Below, piece after piece: positions 24,974-34,269 of a DNA stretch of 36,526 bases (positions within the stretch are counted from its first letter, which is position 1; the number at the start of each line of letters is the position of its first letter). The position numbers were made by a program, and so were the translations under genes. The notes beneath the pieces are model-generated. The model had not been told where the DNA came from. It saw only the letters and a list, made by a program, of their open reading frames with translations, and did no database searches. Origin of the DNA: an uncultured Lachnospiraceae bacterium (lineage in GTDB: Bacteria; Bacillota; Clostridia; Lachnospirales; Lachnospiraceae). The stretch lies in assembly GCA_949893755.1 (NCBI GenBank), contig CATLCV010000030.1:1-36526 (forward strand), read 5' to 3'.

Positions 24974-26749
24974 ATGAAAAAAATAGAAGAAAAATTAAAA
25001 GAAAAGTGGATGGATAAATTAGAAGAGAATTATCCGGAGAGAAAAGCGGAGACCGTCGATTATGACGTATTTATGGACGCTATTATGAAAGCATCTCCGG
25101 TGGAAGTATGGTTTGATGAAACTGCATCATGCAGCCGCTATCGGCGTACGGAAAATCAGATTGTCATTCCTGGCTGGAAGAAAAAGGAAGACAAAATGCA
25201 ATTGGCGATTCGTGAGGTGTCATATGCCTTATGCCATAAGCGGGAGCAGAAAGCGGCTTCTGGTGAAGAAAAAAGATGGACGCGAAAAATAATGGAAGGA
25301 ACAGGCGTTTATTATATGGTCTGCAATTATTTTGGGCTGGATATAAAAGAACCTTTGATGCCCAATATTGGAGAAGGCGGAAGATACATGTATATGGAAA
25401 TGGATGATTTGTGCTCCTTTATGGAAACCATACGGGAGACGGCATCGTATCTAATTGACGCTATTGCAGAAAATATGCAGGGCCAGCAGAAGAAGGGGAT
25501 GAAAAAGGAATATCGGAAGGAGGAACTTGAAGACCTATATATGGAGTTTCTGCAGGCAGATATAGAAAAAAAGAATAGAAATGAATTCCAGGATCAACCG
25601 CTTCAATTCCAATATTATGTTGTAAATGATTTCCCTGGAAAAAAAGCAAAAAAAGTTGTTCAGTATTTTACGGATCTGGATCTTGCTTTTAAGGAATATT
25701 TATTTTTGCCGAACCATCTGGATAAAAGAATTGGAATGGAGAGCTTGGACGAACAGGGAGACAGTATATATTTGGTGGAATGCCTGAATGGATGGGATGA
25801 GATCAGGGAGCTGGGAGAAGGTTTGCCAAATGAAAAATGGATTTGCAAAGAAACGAGAGTGGCTATGCAAAAAGCACGAAGCTTTGTGGATAATCCTAAT
25901 GCGAGAATTGCATATAAGATGGAAAAAGGATATTTTTCAATACAAACTATTTTAAATGAATTTCATTATAAAATATATGATGATGAATTTAAGGTATTGG
26001 ATAGTGGTATATATGACTGTCCGGATACTTCTATCCGAAATGCAATGAGTGACATCTTGTTTAATGACGAAATTCGTCCGGAAGAGTGCCATGTAATTGA
26101 CTATAAAGAATTTGAAAAGGAACAAAAGTGGGTAAGTACTCCGACAATCTCAGATCGGACAGAACCAGAGCAGGAATTGAATGGATTGAGCTGCGCAGAG
26201 GCGGAGGAAATGATAGTCCAAGAGATGCAGAAGAAAATTAAGAGACTGGATTTGGAAGATAAAATAAAGATATATGGCATCCGTGTATGTGGAGCTCGTA
26301 CCATAGAATTGCCGTTTGAAGAAAAAACATATACTGATATTGATGCCGTAGTTTTCTTCGATAAAGACACGAAGGAGGACGGCTTTTCTATTAACTTGGT
26401 ATGGGACTATATACAGATTGGCAACATTTCTGTAGATGTTACCCCTGTTTCAATCACAGACATTAACAGCCTGGAAGATTATATGCAGCAGAAGGATCAA
26501 AATCTGAAAGAAAAGGAGACACAGCAAAAGCCGGAGAAAAATTTGATATCTAATCCGAAAAGTCCCGGAGACGATATAAACGAAGTCAAACACGAACCAG
26601 GAAATAAAGCAGATCATGTGAGGGAACCACCTAATCAAAGAAAATCTGTCATACAACGGCTGCGAAACCGACAAGTTCAGATATCAGAGAAAAAGTGCAA
26701 GAGACATAAGCAGGTGACAGCTGCATGCAAGAGGGGATCATCAAGATGA
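24974..26749 (+). CDS. Polyvalent protein: degenerate ImmA/IrrE-like domain plus nucleotidyltransferase-like domain
   Basis: This protein of 591 residues starts with a region parallel to the metallopeptidase in the next gene, but the HExxH motif is changed to REVSY (residues 80-84), so zinc binding is probably lost. A middle part (about 215-400) resembles large polyvalent-protein-associated domains, with FSIQTILNEFHYKIYDDEF inside. Residues 420-505 look like a minimal polymerase-beta-type nucleotidyltransferase: GAR at 440-442, D455 and D457 in TDIDAVVFF, and a third Asp488 in SVDVTP. The C-terminus carries the motif RKSVIQRLRNRQVQI. ATG 24974 is preferred over TTG 24965 because AAAAGG fits it. 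Its stop overlaps the next start as ATGA. Confidence 0.75.
   Translation: MKKIEEKLKEKWMDKLEENYPERKAETVDYDVFMDAIMKASPVEVWFDETASCSRYRRTENQIVIPGWKKKEDKMQLAIREVSYALCHKREQKAASGEEKRWTRKIMEGTGVYYMVCNYFGLDIKEPLMPNIGEGGRYMYMEMDDLCSFMETIRETASYLIDAIAENMQGQQKKGMKKEYRKEELEDLYMEFLQADIEKKNRNEFQDQPLQFQYYVVNDFPGKKAKKVVQYFTDLDLAFKEYLFLPNHLDKRIGMESLDEQGDSIYLVECLNGWDEIRELGEGLPNEKWICKETRVAMQKARSFVDNPNARIAYKMEKGYFSIQTILNEFHYKIYDDEFKVLDSGIYDCPDTSIRNAMSDILFNDEIRPEECHVIDYKEFEKEQKWVSTPTISDRTEPEQELNGLSCAEAEEMIVQEMQKKIKRLDLEDKIKIYGIRVCGARTIELPFEEKTYTDIDAVVFFDKDTKEDGFSINLVWDYIQIGNISVDVTPVSITDINSLEDYMQQKDQNLKEKETQQKPEKNLISNPKSPGDDINEVKHEPGNKADHVREPPNQRKSVIQRLRNRQVQISEKKCKRHKQVTAACKRGSSR
26639..26683 (+). other. Shared C-terminal motif, copy 2
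   Basis: The nucleotidyltransferase-like polyvalent protein carries RKSVIQRLRNRQVQI, 21 residues before its end. The remaining tail is strongly basic. Confidence 0.75.
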
Positions 26750-28320
26750 AAAAACTGCTTGGAGAGGTAAAAGACTTTGATACACTGATGAAAGCGATAG
26801 AGATGGCTTCTCCCATACAAATTCATTTTACTGAAAGTGATCAATTTAATGGATTTTGCGACTATAAGGACCGGAAAATCTTCATTCAAAAAGGCATGAG
26901 CGAAAGCCAGACTCTGAAGACTGTTATCCATGAAGTGAGCCATGCAATCCTGCATGACTATTCCGCAATGGAAAGGCTGGGGAGGTGGAAAGGAAGGGAA
27001 GCCAGGGAAGTCGAAGCGGAGGGCGTCACTTTCATGGTATGCCAATATCTGGGGATTGATTCGTCGGGGTATTCATTCCCCTATATTTCAAGCTGGAGTG
27101 AAGACATGGATGCAGGAGAATTACAGGCATCTTTGGGTGTAGTGAAAATAACATCTGATTACCTAATTGAAATATTGGAAGAAAACATCCGATTCCTGCA
27201 AGGAGAACGGACAGGAAATTTATCACTGGAAGAACAGGATCTGATGTTGAAGATCACATGGCCATCTGCGGATGGTTTTTCTTATATTGTGGTAGAAAAT
27301 ATGGGGAAGGGGGAAATTATACAAAATTTGAATGCTTATCATGAACAGTATAAGGAAAACGGTGAAATCCAGGCGGACTCTTTCCTGGAAAAGCAGGGCG
27401 CAAAGCTGACTCTCTGGTACAACTCTGAGGGGACAATGATGGAGCATCCGGTGGATTTTTTTGATGTGGAATATGATTATGGGACAGGGCCGATCGATGC
27501 GGAACAGTTCAGCGAAGCGGACCGGGCGAAGAATACCGCAAACCGTTTGACATATGGCAATATGGTATTGAATGATAAAGACAAAGAAAAAATTACGAAA
27601 TTAACAATGCAGTCTGGAAATATCGACCTTGTAAAAGAGTTTATCAGAGACTTTTCTTTAAGAATAAAATCTTTTATGGAACAGACAGTAGATAAAAATT
27701 CCCCTAAATTGCAGTATGCAGCTGCTGAGAAGAATGGAAGTATCGATTATGATTTGGCTAAGGCTGTGCTTGGAAAACCATTCCCGACGGAACGGCAGCA
27801 ATGGGAAATAAACCGTACCAATGAGCAAGTTTTTCTCGGCCATCCAGGGAATTGTTTTGCCATCTATCAGATTGATATGCATGGAGACGGGAGGGCTTAT
27901 CATTTTATGGGCACGGAAACGATGCAAAAATATAATCTGTCCATAAAACGTAAGGATTACGGTATGGCATATTGTGATGTATTGAAAGAGGAAGATACGT
28001 TGGATTCTCTGTTTGAGAAATTTAATATGGCTCATCCGGAGGATTTTCAGGGATTCAATATGTACGTCAGTGACATAGTGGCATTTAACCGGGATGGAGA
28101 GATAAAAACTTATTATGTGGACAGCTTTGGATATACGGAATTGCGTGGTTTCATTAAACAGCAGGAAAAAGAGAGACAAAATCAGGAACCGGAAAAAATC
28201 AATACCAGGAAGTCTGTTTTAAACGCATTGCGCCAACGCCGGGTCAGGCTCAATGAACAGGAGAAGAAACCGCATATGTCAGAAAAAACAGTACAGAAAA
28301 GGGAGGAAATGGAATTATGA
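26746..28320 (+). CDS. Polyvalent protein: ImmA/IrrE-like zinc metallopeptidase plus YodL domain
   Basis: This protein of 524 residues has an intact zinc-peptidase motif HEVSH at residues 62-66, and a likely third ligand in the following EVEAEG segment (Glu90 is my best guess). This arrangement fits ImmA/IrrE- and LtrC-like domains, some of which cleave repressors. The central region is unassigned. Residues about 375-485 (from GNCFAIYQI to YVDSFGYTELRGF) form a YodL-type domain. The C-terminus has the motif RKSVLNALRQRRVRL. ATG 26746 follows GAGGGG with nine-base spacing and overlaps the previous stop (ATGA), so I prefer it to ATG 26725. Its own stop overlaps the next ATG the same way. Confidence 0.82.
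   Translation: MKKLLGEVKDFDTLMKAIEMASPIQIHFTESDQFNGFCDYKDRKIFIQKGMSESQTLKTVIHEVSHAILHDYSAMERLGRWKGREAREVEAEGVTFMVCQYLGIDSSGYSFPYISSWSEDMDAGELQASLGVVKITSDYLIEILEENIRFLQGERTGNLSLEEQDLMLKITWPSADGFSYIVVENMGKGEIIQNLNAYHEQYKENGEIQADSFLEKQGAKLTLWYNSEGTMMEHPVDFFDVEYDYGTGPIDAEQFSEADRAKNTANRLTYGNMVLNDKDKEKITKLTMQSGNIDLVKEFIRDFSLRIKSFMEQTVDKNSPKLQYAAAEKNGSIDYDLAKAVLGKPFPTERQQWEINRTNEQVFLGHPGNCFAIYQIDMHGDGRAYHFMGTETMQKYNLSIKRKDYGMAYCDVLKEEDTLDSLFEKFNMAHPEDFQGFNMYVSDIVAFNRDGEIKTYYVDSFGYTELRGFIKQQEKERQNQEPEKINTRKSVLNALRQRRVRLNEQEKKPHMSEKTVQKREEMEL
28207..28251 (+). other. Shared C-terminal motif, copy 3
   Basis: The metallopeptidase/YodL protein carries RKSVLNALRQRRVRL, 22 residues before its end. The arrangement matches copy 2 closely although the rest of the two C-terminal halves differ. 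Confidence 0.75.
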
Positions 28321-29030
28321 GCGGGTTGAACCAATTTGCGGTTTATCAACTCAAAAATACACCAGAGACGAGACAACTTCTTTTCCGTTCTTGTAAAGTA
28401 CTGCAGGAGAAAGGAACTCAGCCCAGATTAAGTGATTATGAACAGGTCTATGTGGGATTTATGCAATCGGGAGATACACCTGAAAAAATCCAGGATCGTT
28501 TTAACAGACAGCACCCGCGGGCATTTCAGGGACATTCTATCAGTGTAAGTGATGTTCTGATACTGCATGAGGAGGGGACAGTTACGGCGTACTATGTGGA
28601 ACCGGAAGGCTATGCTGTTATAGAGGGTTTTCTACAGGAAGACACTTCCGAAAGTCGGCTATCCTTTGGAACCAGACATTTTCAGATTAAAGGAAAAAGG
28701 GGAACCTGGCATGCATTCGACCGGATCACCATAGAAGAGCAGGTTTTCTTCCTTATGGAGCATGAAAAGAGCGGAAAAGGAAAGGCATGGGCGGTGGTAG
28801 ATCAAAAGGGTCAGCTGGTTGCAGACCATGTGCAGAATGGTTTTGATCAGACTGTCCGGAGGAAGATTCAGGAATACATTGCTCAAAATAAAATGAAAAA
28901 GAATGCTGGCGGACAGCACAAGGAAAGATTGAAAAAAGGGCGGGGCAGGGATTCTGTATTAGCGAAGCTTCGGCAGAAGCAGGAAAGAATCGTACTAAAT
29001 AGAGGAAAAAAGGATACGGAAAATAAATAA
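28317..29030 (+). CDS. YodL-domain protein
   Basis: This 237-residue protein starts with a YodL domain (about residues 6-105: FAVYQLK, then HPRAFQGHSISVSDVLIL and YYVEPEGYAVIEGFL). A second small domain follows at about 115-195, including GTWHAFDRITIEEQVFFLME, of the kind seen in large polyvalent proteins. The C-terminal motif RDSVLAKLRQKQERI is shared with its neighbours. Translation is probably coupled to the gene before it through an ATGA overlap with GGGAGG upstream. The role is unknown; cytoplasmic, no catalytic motif seen. It may be sent to the recipient or support establishment of the element, an inference from the neighbourhood. Confidence 0.82.
   Translation: MSGLNQFAVYQLKNTPETRQLLFRSCKVLQEKGTQPRLSDYEQVYVGFMQSGDTPEKIQDRFNRQHPRAFQGHSISVSDVLILHEEGTVTAYYVEPEGYAVIEGFLQEDTSESRLSFGTRHFQIKGKRGTWHAFDRITIEEQVFFLMEHEKSGKGKAWAVVDQKGQLVADHVQNGFDQTVRRKIQEYIAQNKMKKNAGGQHKERLKKGRGRDSVLAKLRQKQERIVLNRGKKDTENK
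28947..28991 (+). other. Shared C-terminal motif, copy 4
   Basis: The small YodL protein carries RDSVLAKLRQKQERI, 12 residues before its end, again in a basic tail. Confidence 0.75.
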
Positions 29031-29049
29031 GAGCGAGGAGAAAACGTAT

Positions 29050-32000
29050 ATGGAAAAATATTTTTTGAGAGTAATGCTGGCAATTCTGTTTTTGTCCATG
29101 ATGTTGTCAGAATCAAGGATTCCAGTATGGGCGGCAGAAACGGAAGTTAAGAATAAAAATACCCAGCAATGGAAGGATTCAGAGCCTGAGCTGCAGATCC
29201 TGGATGAGAATCCGGATTTACCGGAAAATACGGAGGGTTTAACTAACATATACGAAGATGGGGAAGGGATATTCCTGGCTGCTATGCCTGACGTAAAGCA
29301 GAAAGCACGTTCCGCTGTTTCGGCCAATCTGGTGGTGGGGACAGTAATCCCATATCCGACAAATCTTGGAAACTATTCTACCAATTATTTCACCGTGAAC
29401 GGGAGGGTTGCATATTGCCTGGAATCTGCAAAGGCAACACCTCCTGCCAGTGATTATGTTGCAAATGAATTTGAAAATAATGAGCTGCTGCAGAAAGTGC
29501 TTTATTATGGCTATGGCGGCCCTGGGGATGTCACGGATATTTTCATGCCCACATTTGACACTCAGCTGAAATATCTGTTTACCCATCTGGCGGCTGCGTA
29601 TGCTTATTGTGGGATTGATGGATTTACTGGCTGTACAATGCAGGATATCGAGGACTGCGGGGTATGGGGATATATTTCCTATATTGATAACCTGCCGTCG
29701 CCAACGTCACCGTGGCTTGGCGTTACGCCGGTACGGCCGGATACATATATAGAAGGAGACAGGCAGAGGACACCCGAATTTCAAATGCGCGGGGATGAAA
29801 GATGCTCTATTACCATTGATATTCCAGCGGGGGTTACATGCCACTATAAGGGAACTGAGATTACGGATTCTGTAAAGCTCTCAGGAGGCGACCGTTTTTA
29901 TTTCAGTGCTCCCTGGGATATGACAGCATATACATGGACTCCGGAGCTGGTTATAAAAAAGTGGAAGGCAATGGTGCTCTCTACAGGAAATGGGAACCAG
30001 GACGTCGGGTATGGTTCTTTTTTTGAAGAGCAGGCATCCGGGATATGGATGATCGTGGACTGGAGGGATTATGTGAAGATCAGAGTCTTTAAAAGAGATG
30101 AAAAATTTTCAAGCACTCCCCTTCAGGATGCGTTGTTTGCGATCTATACAGATGAAGATTGTACAAACTTGATCGCAGAGATGCCTCTGACGGATGAAAA
30201 AGGAATCACGGATGTGATCGTTCGGAAACAGCAGGATAAAGTCTATATCAAAGAACTCCAGGCACCGGCGGGATATCGCCGGAACCAAAATGTTTATGAG
30301 CTGGTTTTGGGGAAATTGAAGAATCGGACAGTGACCTATACCAATCAGGAACAGATGGGGAAGATTACGGTTCAGAAGCAGGGGGGAGCATTGACCGGCG
30401 TGGAGGGGAAAGAAGGAGCTCTCCGGTTTCTATACGATCCATCGGCATATAGCGGGGCAAGATATACCATTTCCGCTGTGGAGGATATTTACAGCCAGGA
30501 TCGGGTGACCAAATATCATAATGCGGGAGATATCGTGGCAGAGCTGGAAACTGGCGCAGACGGTAGCGCCGTTTCACAGGAACTGTATCTTGGAAAGTAT
30601 AGAGTGGAGGAGGTAAAAGCGCCATACGGACTGGTGTATGGGACTACGGAGGAACAACGGATCAAAGGCATAGAATTACCCTATGCGGGCCAGGAAGCAG
30701 AGTTTGCGGAAAGTACGGTTCTGTTTACCAATGACCGCCCGGAGATTTCTGTAAAAGCGGTTAAAAGATCGAAAAACAGCGGTATCACTTTAGAAGGAGC
30801 CGTGTTTGGTCTGTATGCAGAAGAGGATATCACGGCATTGGACGGTACAGTCCTTGTAACGGGTGGGACATTGATTGAACAGGCAACATCCGATGTGGAT
30901 GGAAATGCCGATTTTCAAAGTGACCTTCCCATGGGATTCCAATATGGTGTGAGGGAGCTGCAGGCACCGGAGAATTATTATCAGTTGGACGAAGCATTCC
31001 TATTTACCTATGAGTATCAGGACGACAGAACCTATACTTATACCTTTGAACAGGAATTTTATAATGAAGAGGTGCATGGGGAGATTCATATTGAAAAGAC
31101 AGATAAAGATTCCCAGGCTTTTGTGCCACAAGGAGACGCGCAGCTCGTTGGTGCAGGATATGGACTGTATGCGGCGGCAGATATTGCGGCACCTGACGGA
31201 AAGAGCGGTCTTATCTATAACAAAGGGGATCTTGTGGCTCAAGAGAAGATTTCCAGGGATGGAACATTAGATTTTACAGATCTTTACCTGGGGGAATATA
31301 TAGTGAAAGAAATGGAAGCACCCGAAGGATATTTGCTGGATGAGACAGAATATCCGGTTTCCCTTGAATACGAAGGGCAGGATGTAAAGAAAACCCAAAG
31401 GAATGTGACGGTGAAAGAGCGGATAAAAAAGCAGGCTTTTCAAATTTTAAAAATTTCAGAAGATGGGGAACAGACAGAAGCCGAGCTGGTAGAGGGAGCT
31501 GGCTTTCAGATTTTTTTGATCAGCAGTTTGTCAGGAGTACGGGATGGCAGCTTGAAACCAGGAAACGGAAGTGCATTTTTACCAGAAGATTTTGCGGATT
31601 ATGATTTCAGCAGGGAAGAGACCGCATCCTACTATGAGGCCGGGAAAAAAATAAATGTACCAGAACTATTTACAGATAGGAATGGATATATGAAAAGCCC
31701 GGAGATACCGTATGGGGATTATGTAGTGATCGAATCTTCTGTCCCGGATAACCTGCACCCGGTAAAACCATTCATCGTACATATTTCGGAGGACAGCCGG
31801 GAACCGCAGGCATGGCGTGTGTTCGATGACCGTCCGTTTCAGTTTCTGCTAAAAATTGTGAAAAAGGATGCGCAGACACAGACGGAGGTTGTAGATAACA
31901 GCGCTTCTTATCAGATATATGATGTAAATGCGGAGGAATATGTAGAAATGCCGGTACGTTATCCGAGCCAGGGAAAGACCTCGGTGTTTCATACCAGCGA

Positions 32001-33882
32001 GGATGGTTTCCTTGTCACGCCGGGTTTCCTGAAAAGCGGGACATACCGGATTGAGGAAGTACAGGCGCCAGAGGATTATGTGCAGCAGGGATTTGAAGAA
32101 AGCCTTTTATCAGATGGAAGAAATGTGCCGCTCAATGAAGTGACTCAGGGTGGAGGATATCAAGAGGAAAGCGTAGAGCCCATCCTGGTTTCCGTGGATT
32201 CCGGTACGGCCCATCAGGTGGAAGAAGAAACCGGAGTTTTTACAGTATTAGTGGAGCAGAGCAATAATGAAGCTGTTGGCAGCCTTACCCTACATAAAAA
32301 GGGAGAAAAGCTGATGAAGGCAGTCAATGTACAGGACGGGCTGCTGAATCGACTTAGAAACGGCGCGGCATCTGTGGTGAATCAGCTATCAGGATTTATA
32401 ACAGGGAAGGATATTCTGGAAGAAAGTGCCGGCTATTCCTTTACCTATGAAGAAAGCGGATTGGAAGGTGTTGAATTTTCCGTATATGCCAAAGATACTA
32501 TCTATACACCGGATGGACAGACGGATTCAGACGGGAACCGCATTGTGAGGTACAAAGAGGATGCATTGGTTGCTTCCCTGGTGACGGATGCGGATGGAAC
32601 TGCAGTGCTCAATAATCTGCCCATAGGGAACTATTACGTGACAGAAGAAAAAACGGAGGAAAATCATGTGCTTGACAGGAAGGTAAAGGAATTTTCGATT
32701 GCGTACAACGGGCAGGAAAAGGCAGTCGATTATGTAGAGTTGGATCTGACAAATGAAAGACAGCGTGTTGTACTTGAGATTATTAAAAAAGATTCAATTA
32801 CCGATGCTCCAATTAAAGATGTGACCTTTGGACTGTATGCAGGGGAAGATATTTTAGATGCAGGAGGCCAGATCGCGGTAGAGAAGGATGCATTGATTGA
32901 AACCGGAAAAACCAACGAAGAAGGAAAACTGGTATTTCAATCTAATCTGCCCCATGGCAAGTATTACGCAAAAGAACTGGAAAAGAAAGCGGGGTATCTG
33001 GACAGCGGAGAAGTATATGAGTTCGAAGCGTATTATACGAAACAAGAGGAAACAGTGTTGCAGCTTTCCTGTGAAGTCAAAAATGATCCAATCGTTATGG
33101 AATTTACAAAGTTAGATGTGGCAGACGGACAGGAGATCGAAGGGGCAAGGCTTCAGATACGGAAGGACGGGAAAGTAGTGGAGGAATGGATATCCGAAAA
33201 GGAACCTCATCCCGTTTATGCTTTGGAGCCAGGAACGTATCAGCTCCATGAAGTATCCGCTGCGAATGGTTATATGATAGCAGAGGACGTGGAGTTTACG
33301 GTAAAGGAGACCGGAGAGATACAGAAAGTGGAGATGCAGGACGCACGTGTCATGGGACAGCTGAAAATCAGAAAAACGGATTCGGAAAGCGGGGAGGCGC
33401 TGGAAGGCGTAGAATTTACGTTGTATGAGAAAGAGTCCGGAAAAGAGATCGCAACACTGATTACCGACAGGGAAGGACATGCAGAATCCGAACTGCTTCC
33501 AATCGGCTGGTATGAAAGCGGCGTATTCAAGGAGGAGATTGCCTATGTGTTGAAGGAAACCAAAGTGAAGGACGGCTATCAGGAGCCAGAGGAAGAATGG
33601 GAGTTTGTTTTTGAATACCAGGATGACAGGACACCTGTAATTGAGGTATTGAAAGAAATCCAGAATACAAAAGAATCAGATGTGGAAGCGCCCGTGGAAA
33701 AGGACACGCCGGAGCAGAAAAAAACTGAGGAAATAAAAGAGCATGATACAGAAACTGGCGGGGCAACACCAAAAACAGGAGATTCCGCCAAATGGTTGCT
33801 CCCATTGCTGGGCATCCTGATCAGCGGGGGCAGCATGATCGGTATGTCAGTCTGGATTAGAGGGAGTAAACGCAAAAGATAA
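29050..33882 (+). CDS. Large SpaA/Cna-B repeat surface protein with C-terminal anchor
   Basis: This 1610-residue protein has an N-terminal signal peptide (hydrophobic stretch, cleavage probably after PVWAA near residue 30). A thioester-type N-terminal domain holds Cys123 in AYCLES and the region THLAAAYAY. From about residue 340 there are about ten SpaA/Cna-B domains, each with a lysine near its start and an E-box such as YIKELQAPAGY, YIVKEMEAPEGY or YRIEEVQAPEDY, so self-made isopeptide bonds are expected. A TPKTG sorting-like motif at 1573-1577, a hydrophobic span and a basic tail end it. It is likely anchored to the wall as an adhesin for mating or host contact. No sortase gene is in the window. 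GAGGAG precedes the ATG. Confidence 0.92.
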   Translation: MEKYFLRVMLAILFLSMMLSESRIPVWAAETEVKNKNTQQWKDSEPELQILDENPDLPENTEGLTNIYEDGEGIFLAAMPDVKQKARSAVSANLVVGTVIPYPTNLGNYSTNYFTVNGRVAYCLESAKATPPASDYVANEFENNELLQKVLYYGYGGPGDVTDIFMPTFDTQLKYLFTHLAAAYAYCGIDGFTGCTMQDIEDCGVWGYISYIDNLPSPTSPWLGVTPVRPDTYIEGDRQRTPEFQMRGDERCSITIDIPAGVTCHYKGTEITDSVKLSGGDRFYFSAPWDMTAYTWTPELVIKKWKAMVLSTGNGNQDVGYGSFFEEQASGIWMIVDWRDYVKIRVFKRDEKFSSTPLQDALFAIYTDEDCTNLIAEMPLTDEKGITDVIVRKQQDKVYIKELQAPAGYRRNQNVYELVLGKLKNRTVTYTNQEQMGKITVQKQGGALTGVEGKEGALRFLYDPSAYSGARYTISAVEDIYSQDRVTKYHNAGDIVAELETGADGSAVSQELYLGKYRVEEVKAPYGLVYGTTEEQRIKGIELPYAGQEAEFAESTVLFTNDRPEISVKAVKRSKNSGITLEGAVFGLYAEEDITALDGTVLVTGGTLIEQATSDVDGNADFQSDLPMGFQYGVRELQAPENYYQLDEAFLFTYEYQDDRTYTYTFEQEFYNEEVHGEIHIEKTDKDSQAFVPQGDAQLVGAGYGLYAAADIAAPDGKSGLIYNKGDLVAQEKISRDGTLDFTDLYLGEYIVKEMEAPEGYLLDETEYPVSLEYEGQDVKKTQRNVTVKERIKKQAFQILKISEDGEQTEAELVEGAGFQIFLISSLSGVRDGSLKPGNGSAFLPEDFADYDFSREETASYYEAGKKINVPELFTDRNGYMKSPEIPYGDYVVIESSVPDNLHPVKPFIVHISEDSREPQAWRVFDDRPFQFLLKIVKKDAQTQTEVVDNSASYQIYDVNAEEYVEMPVRYPSQGKTSVFHTSEDGFLVTPGFLKSGTYRIEEVQAPEDYVQQGFEESLLSDGRNVPLNEVTQGGGYQEESVEPILVSVDSGTAHQVEEETGVFTVLVEQSNNEAVGSLTLHKKGEKLMKAVNVQDGLLNRLRNGAASVVNQLSGFITGKDILEESAGYSFTYEESGLEGVEFSVYAKDTIYTPDGQTDSDGNRIVRYKEDALVASLVTDADGTAVLNNLPIGNYYVTEEKTEENHVLDRKVKEFSIAYNGQEKAVDYVELDLTNERQRVVLEIIKKDSITDAPIKDVTFGLYAGEDILDAGGQIAVEKDALIETGKTNEEGKLVFQSNLPHGKYYAKELEKKAGYLDSGEVYEFEAYYTKQEETVLQLSCEVKNDPIVMEFTKLDVADGQEIEGARLQIRKDGKVVEEWISEKEPHPVYALEPGTYQLHEVSAANGYMIAEDVEFTVKETGEIQKVEMQDARVMGQLKIRKTDSESGEALEGVEFTLYEKESGKEIATLITDREGHAESELLPIGWYESGVFKEEIAYVLKETKVKDGYQEPEEEWEFVFEYQDDRTPVIEVLKEIQNTKESDVEAPVEKDTPEQKKTEEIKEHDTETGGATPKTGDSAKWLLPLLGILISGGSMIGMSVWIRGSKRKR

Positions 33883-33902
33883 CACTTTTCGATAGCTTTC
33901 GC

Positions 33903-33931
33903 TGTTCAAAACCTAGTTTCCGTGTTATACT
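33903..33931 (+). promoter_or_regulatory. Possible extended -10 promoter for the 100-residue gene
   Basis: TATACT at 33926-33931 is preceded by TG in the extended -10 position, and a weak TGTTCA hexamer lies 17 bases upstream at 33903-33908. A 7-bp inverted repeat (ATAACAC/GTGTTAT) brackets the region from the end of the surface-protein gene to this -10. Confidence 0.45.
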
Positions 33932-33958
33932 GTAATGCGGAAAGGATAGGAATAATGA

Positions 33959-34261
33959 ATGGCGAAAGCAATATTAGATTTTGAAACAGAGGGGCTAAAA
34001 AAGCTGCATTTTCTTGTAGGAGGGTTAAACTTTCCTGTTGTTGCAGCGACCTACAACGATTGGGAGAACCAGCAAATATCTTGTATGGAAGGAAATTTCA
34101 AGTCAGGTGGTTTTACGACAAAAAGTGTATGTGAGTGGTGTATTCACCATAAGATTCAGTATCGAATCGTGTATCCGGTTAGCATTGTATGCATTTTAAG
34201 AAATCCATACAAGTATCTCAAATATTTACAATTGAAAAAAGAGTTAGGGTATTTCTGCTAA
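33959..34261 (+). CDS. Small hypothetical protein
   Basis: This 100-residue protein is not recognised. It has four cysteines in the second half and at the end (for example CEWC near residues 59-62 and a terminal Cys) and no signal peptide or clear membrane span. An extended -10 promoter upstream and a strong terminator directly after the stop support a real monocistronic gene. The ribosome binding site (AAAGGA, rather distant) is moderate. No function can be assigned. Confidence 0.6.
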   Translation: MAKAILDFETEGLKKLHFLVGGLNFPVVAATYNDWENQQISCMEGNFKSGGFTTKSVCEWCIHHKIQYRIVYPVSIVCILRNPYKYLKYLQLKKELGYFC

Positions 34262-34269
34262 CAAATAAG

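Noticed and set aside
24808..25017. 69-residue frame between the giant gene and the next gene
   Set aside because: It overlaps both neighbours, has no clear ribosome binding site and its product is only Lys/Arg-rich with no recognised motif.
29050..33882. CRISPR-like or DNA-level tandem repeats in the surface-protein gene
   Set aside because: The repetition is at protein-domain level. The DNA copies are too divergent to be recent tandem repeats, and no short spaced repeats were seen.
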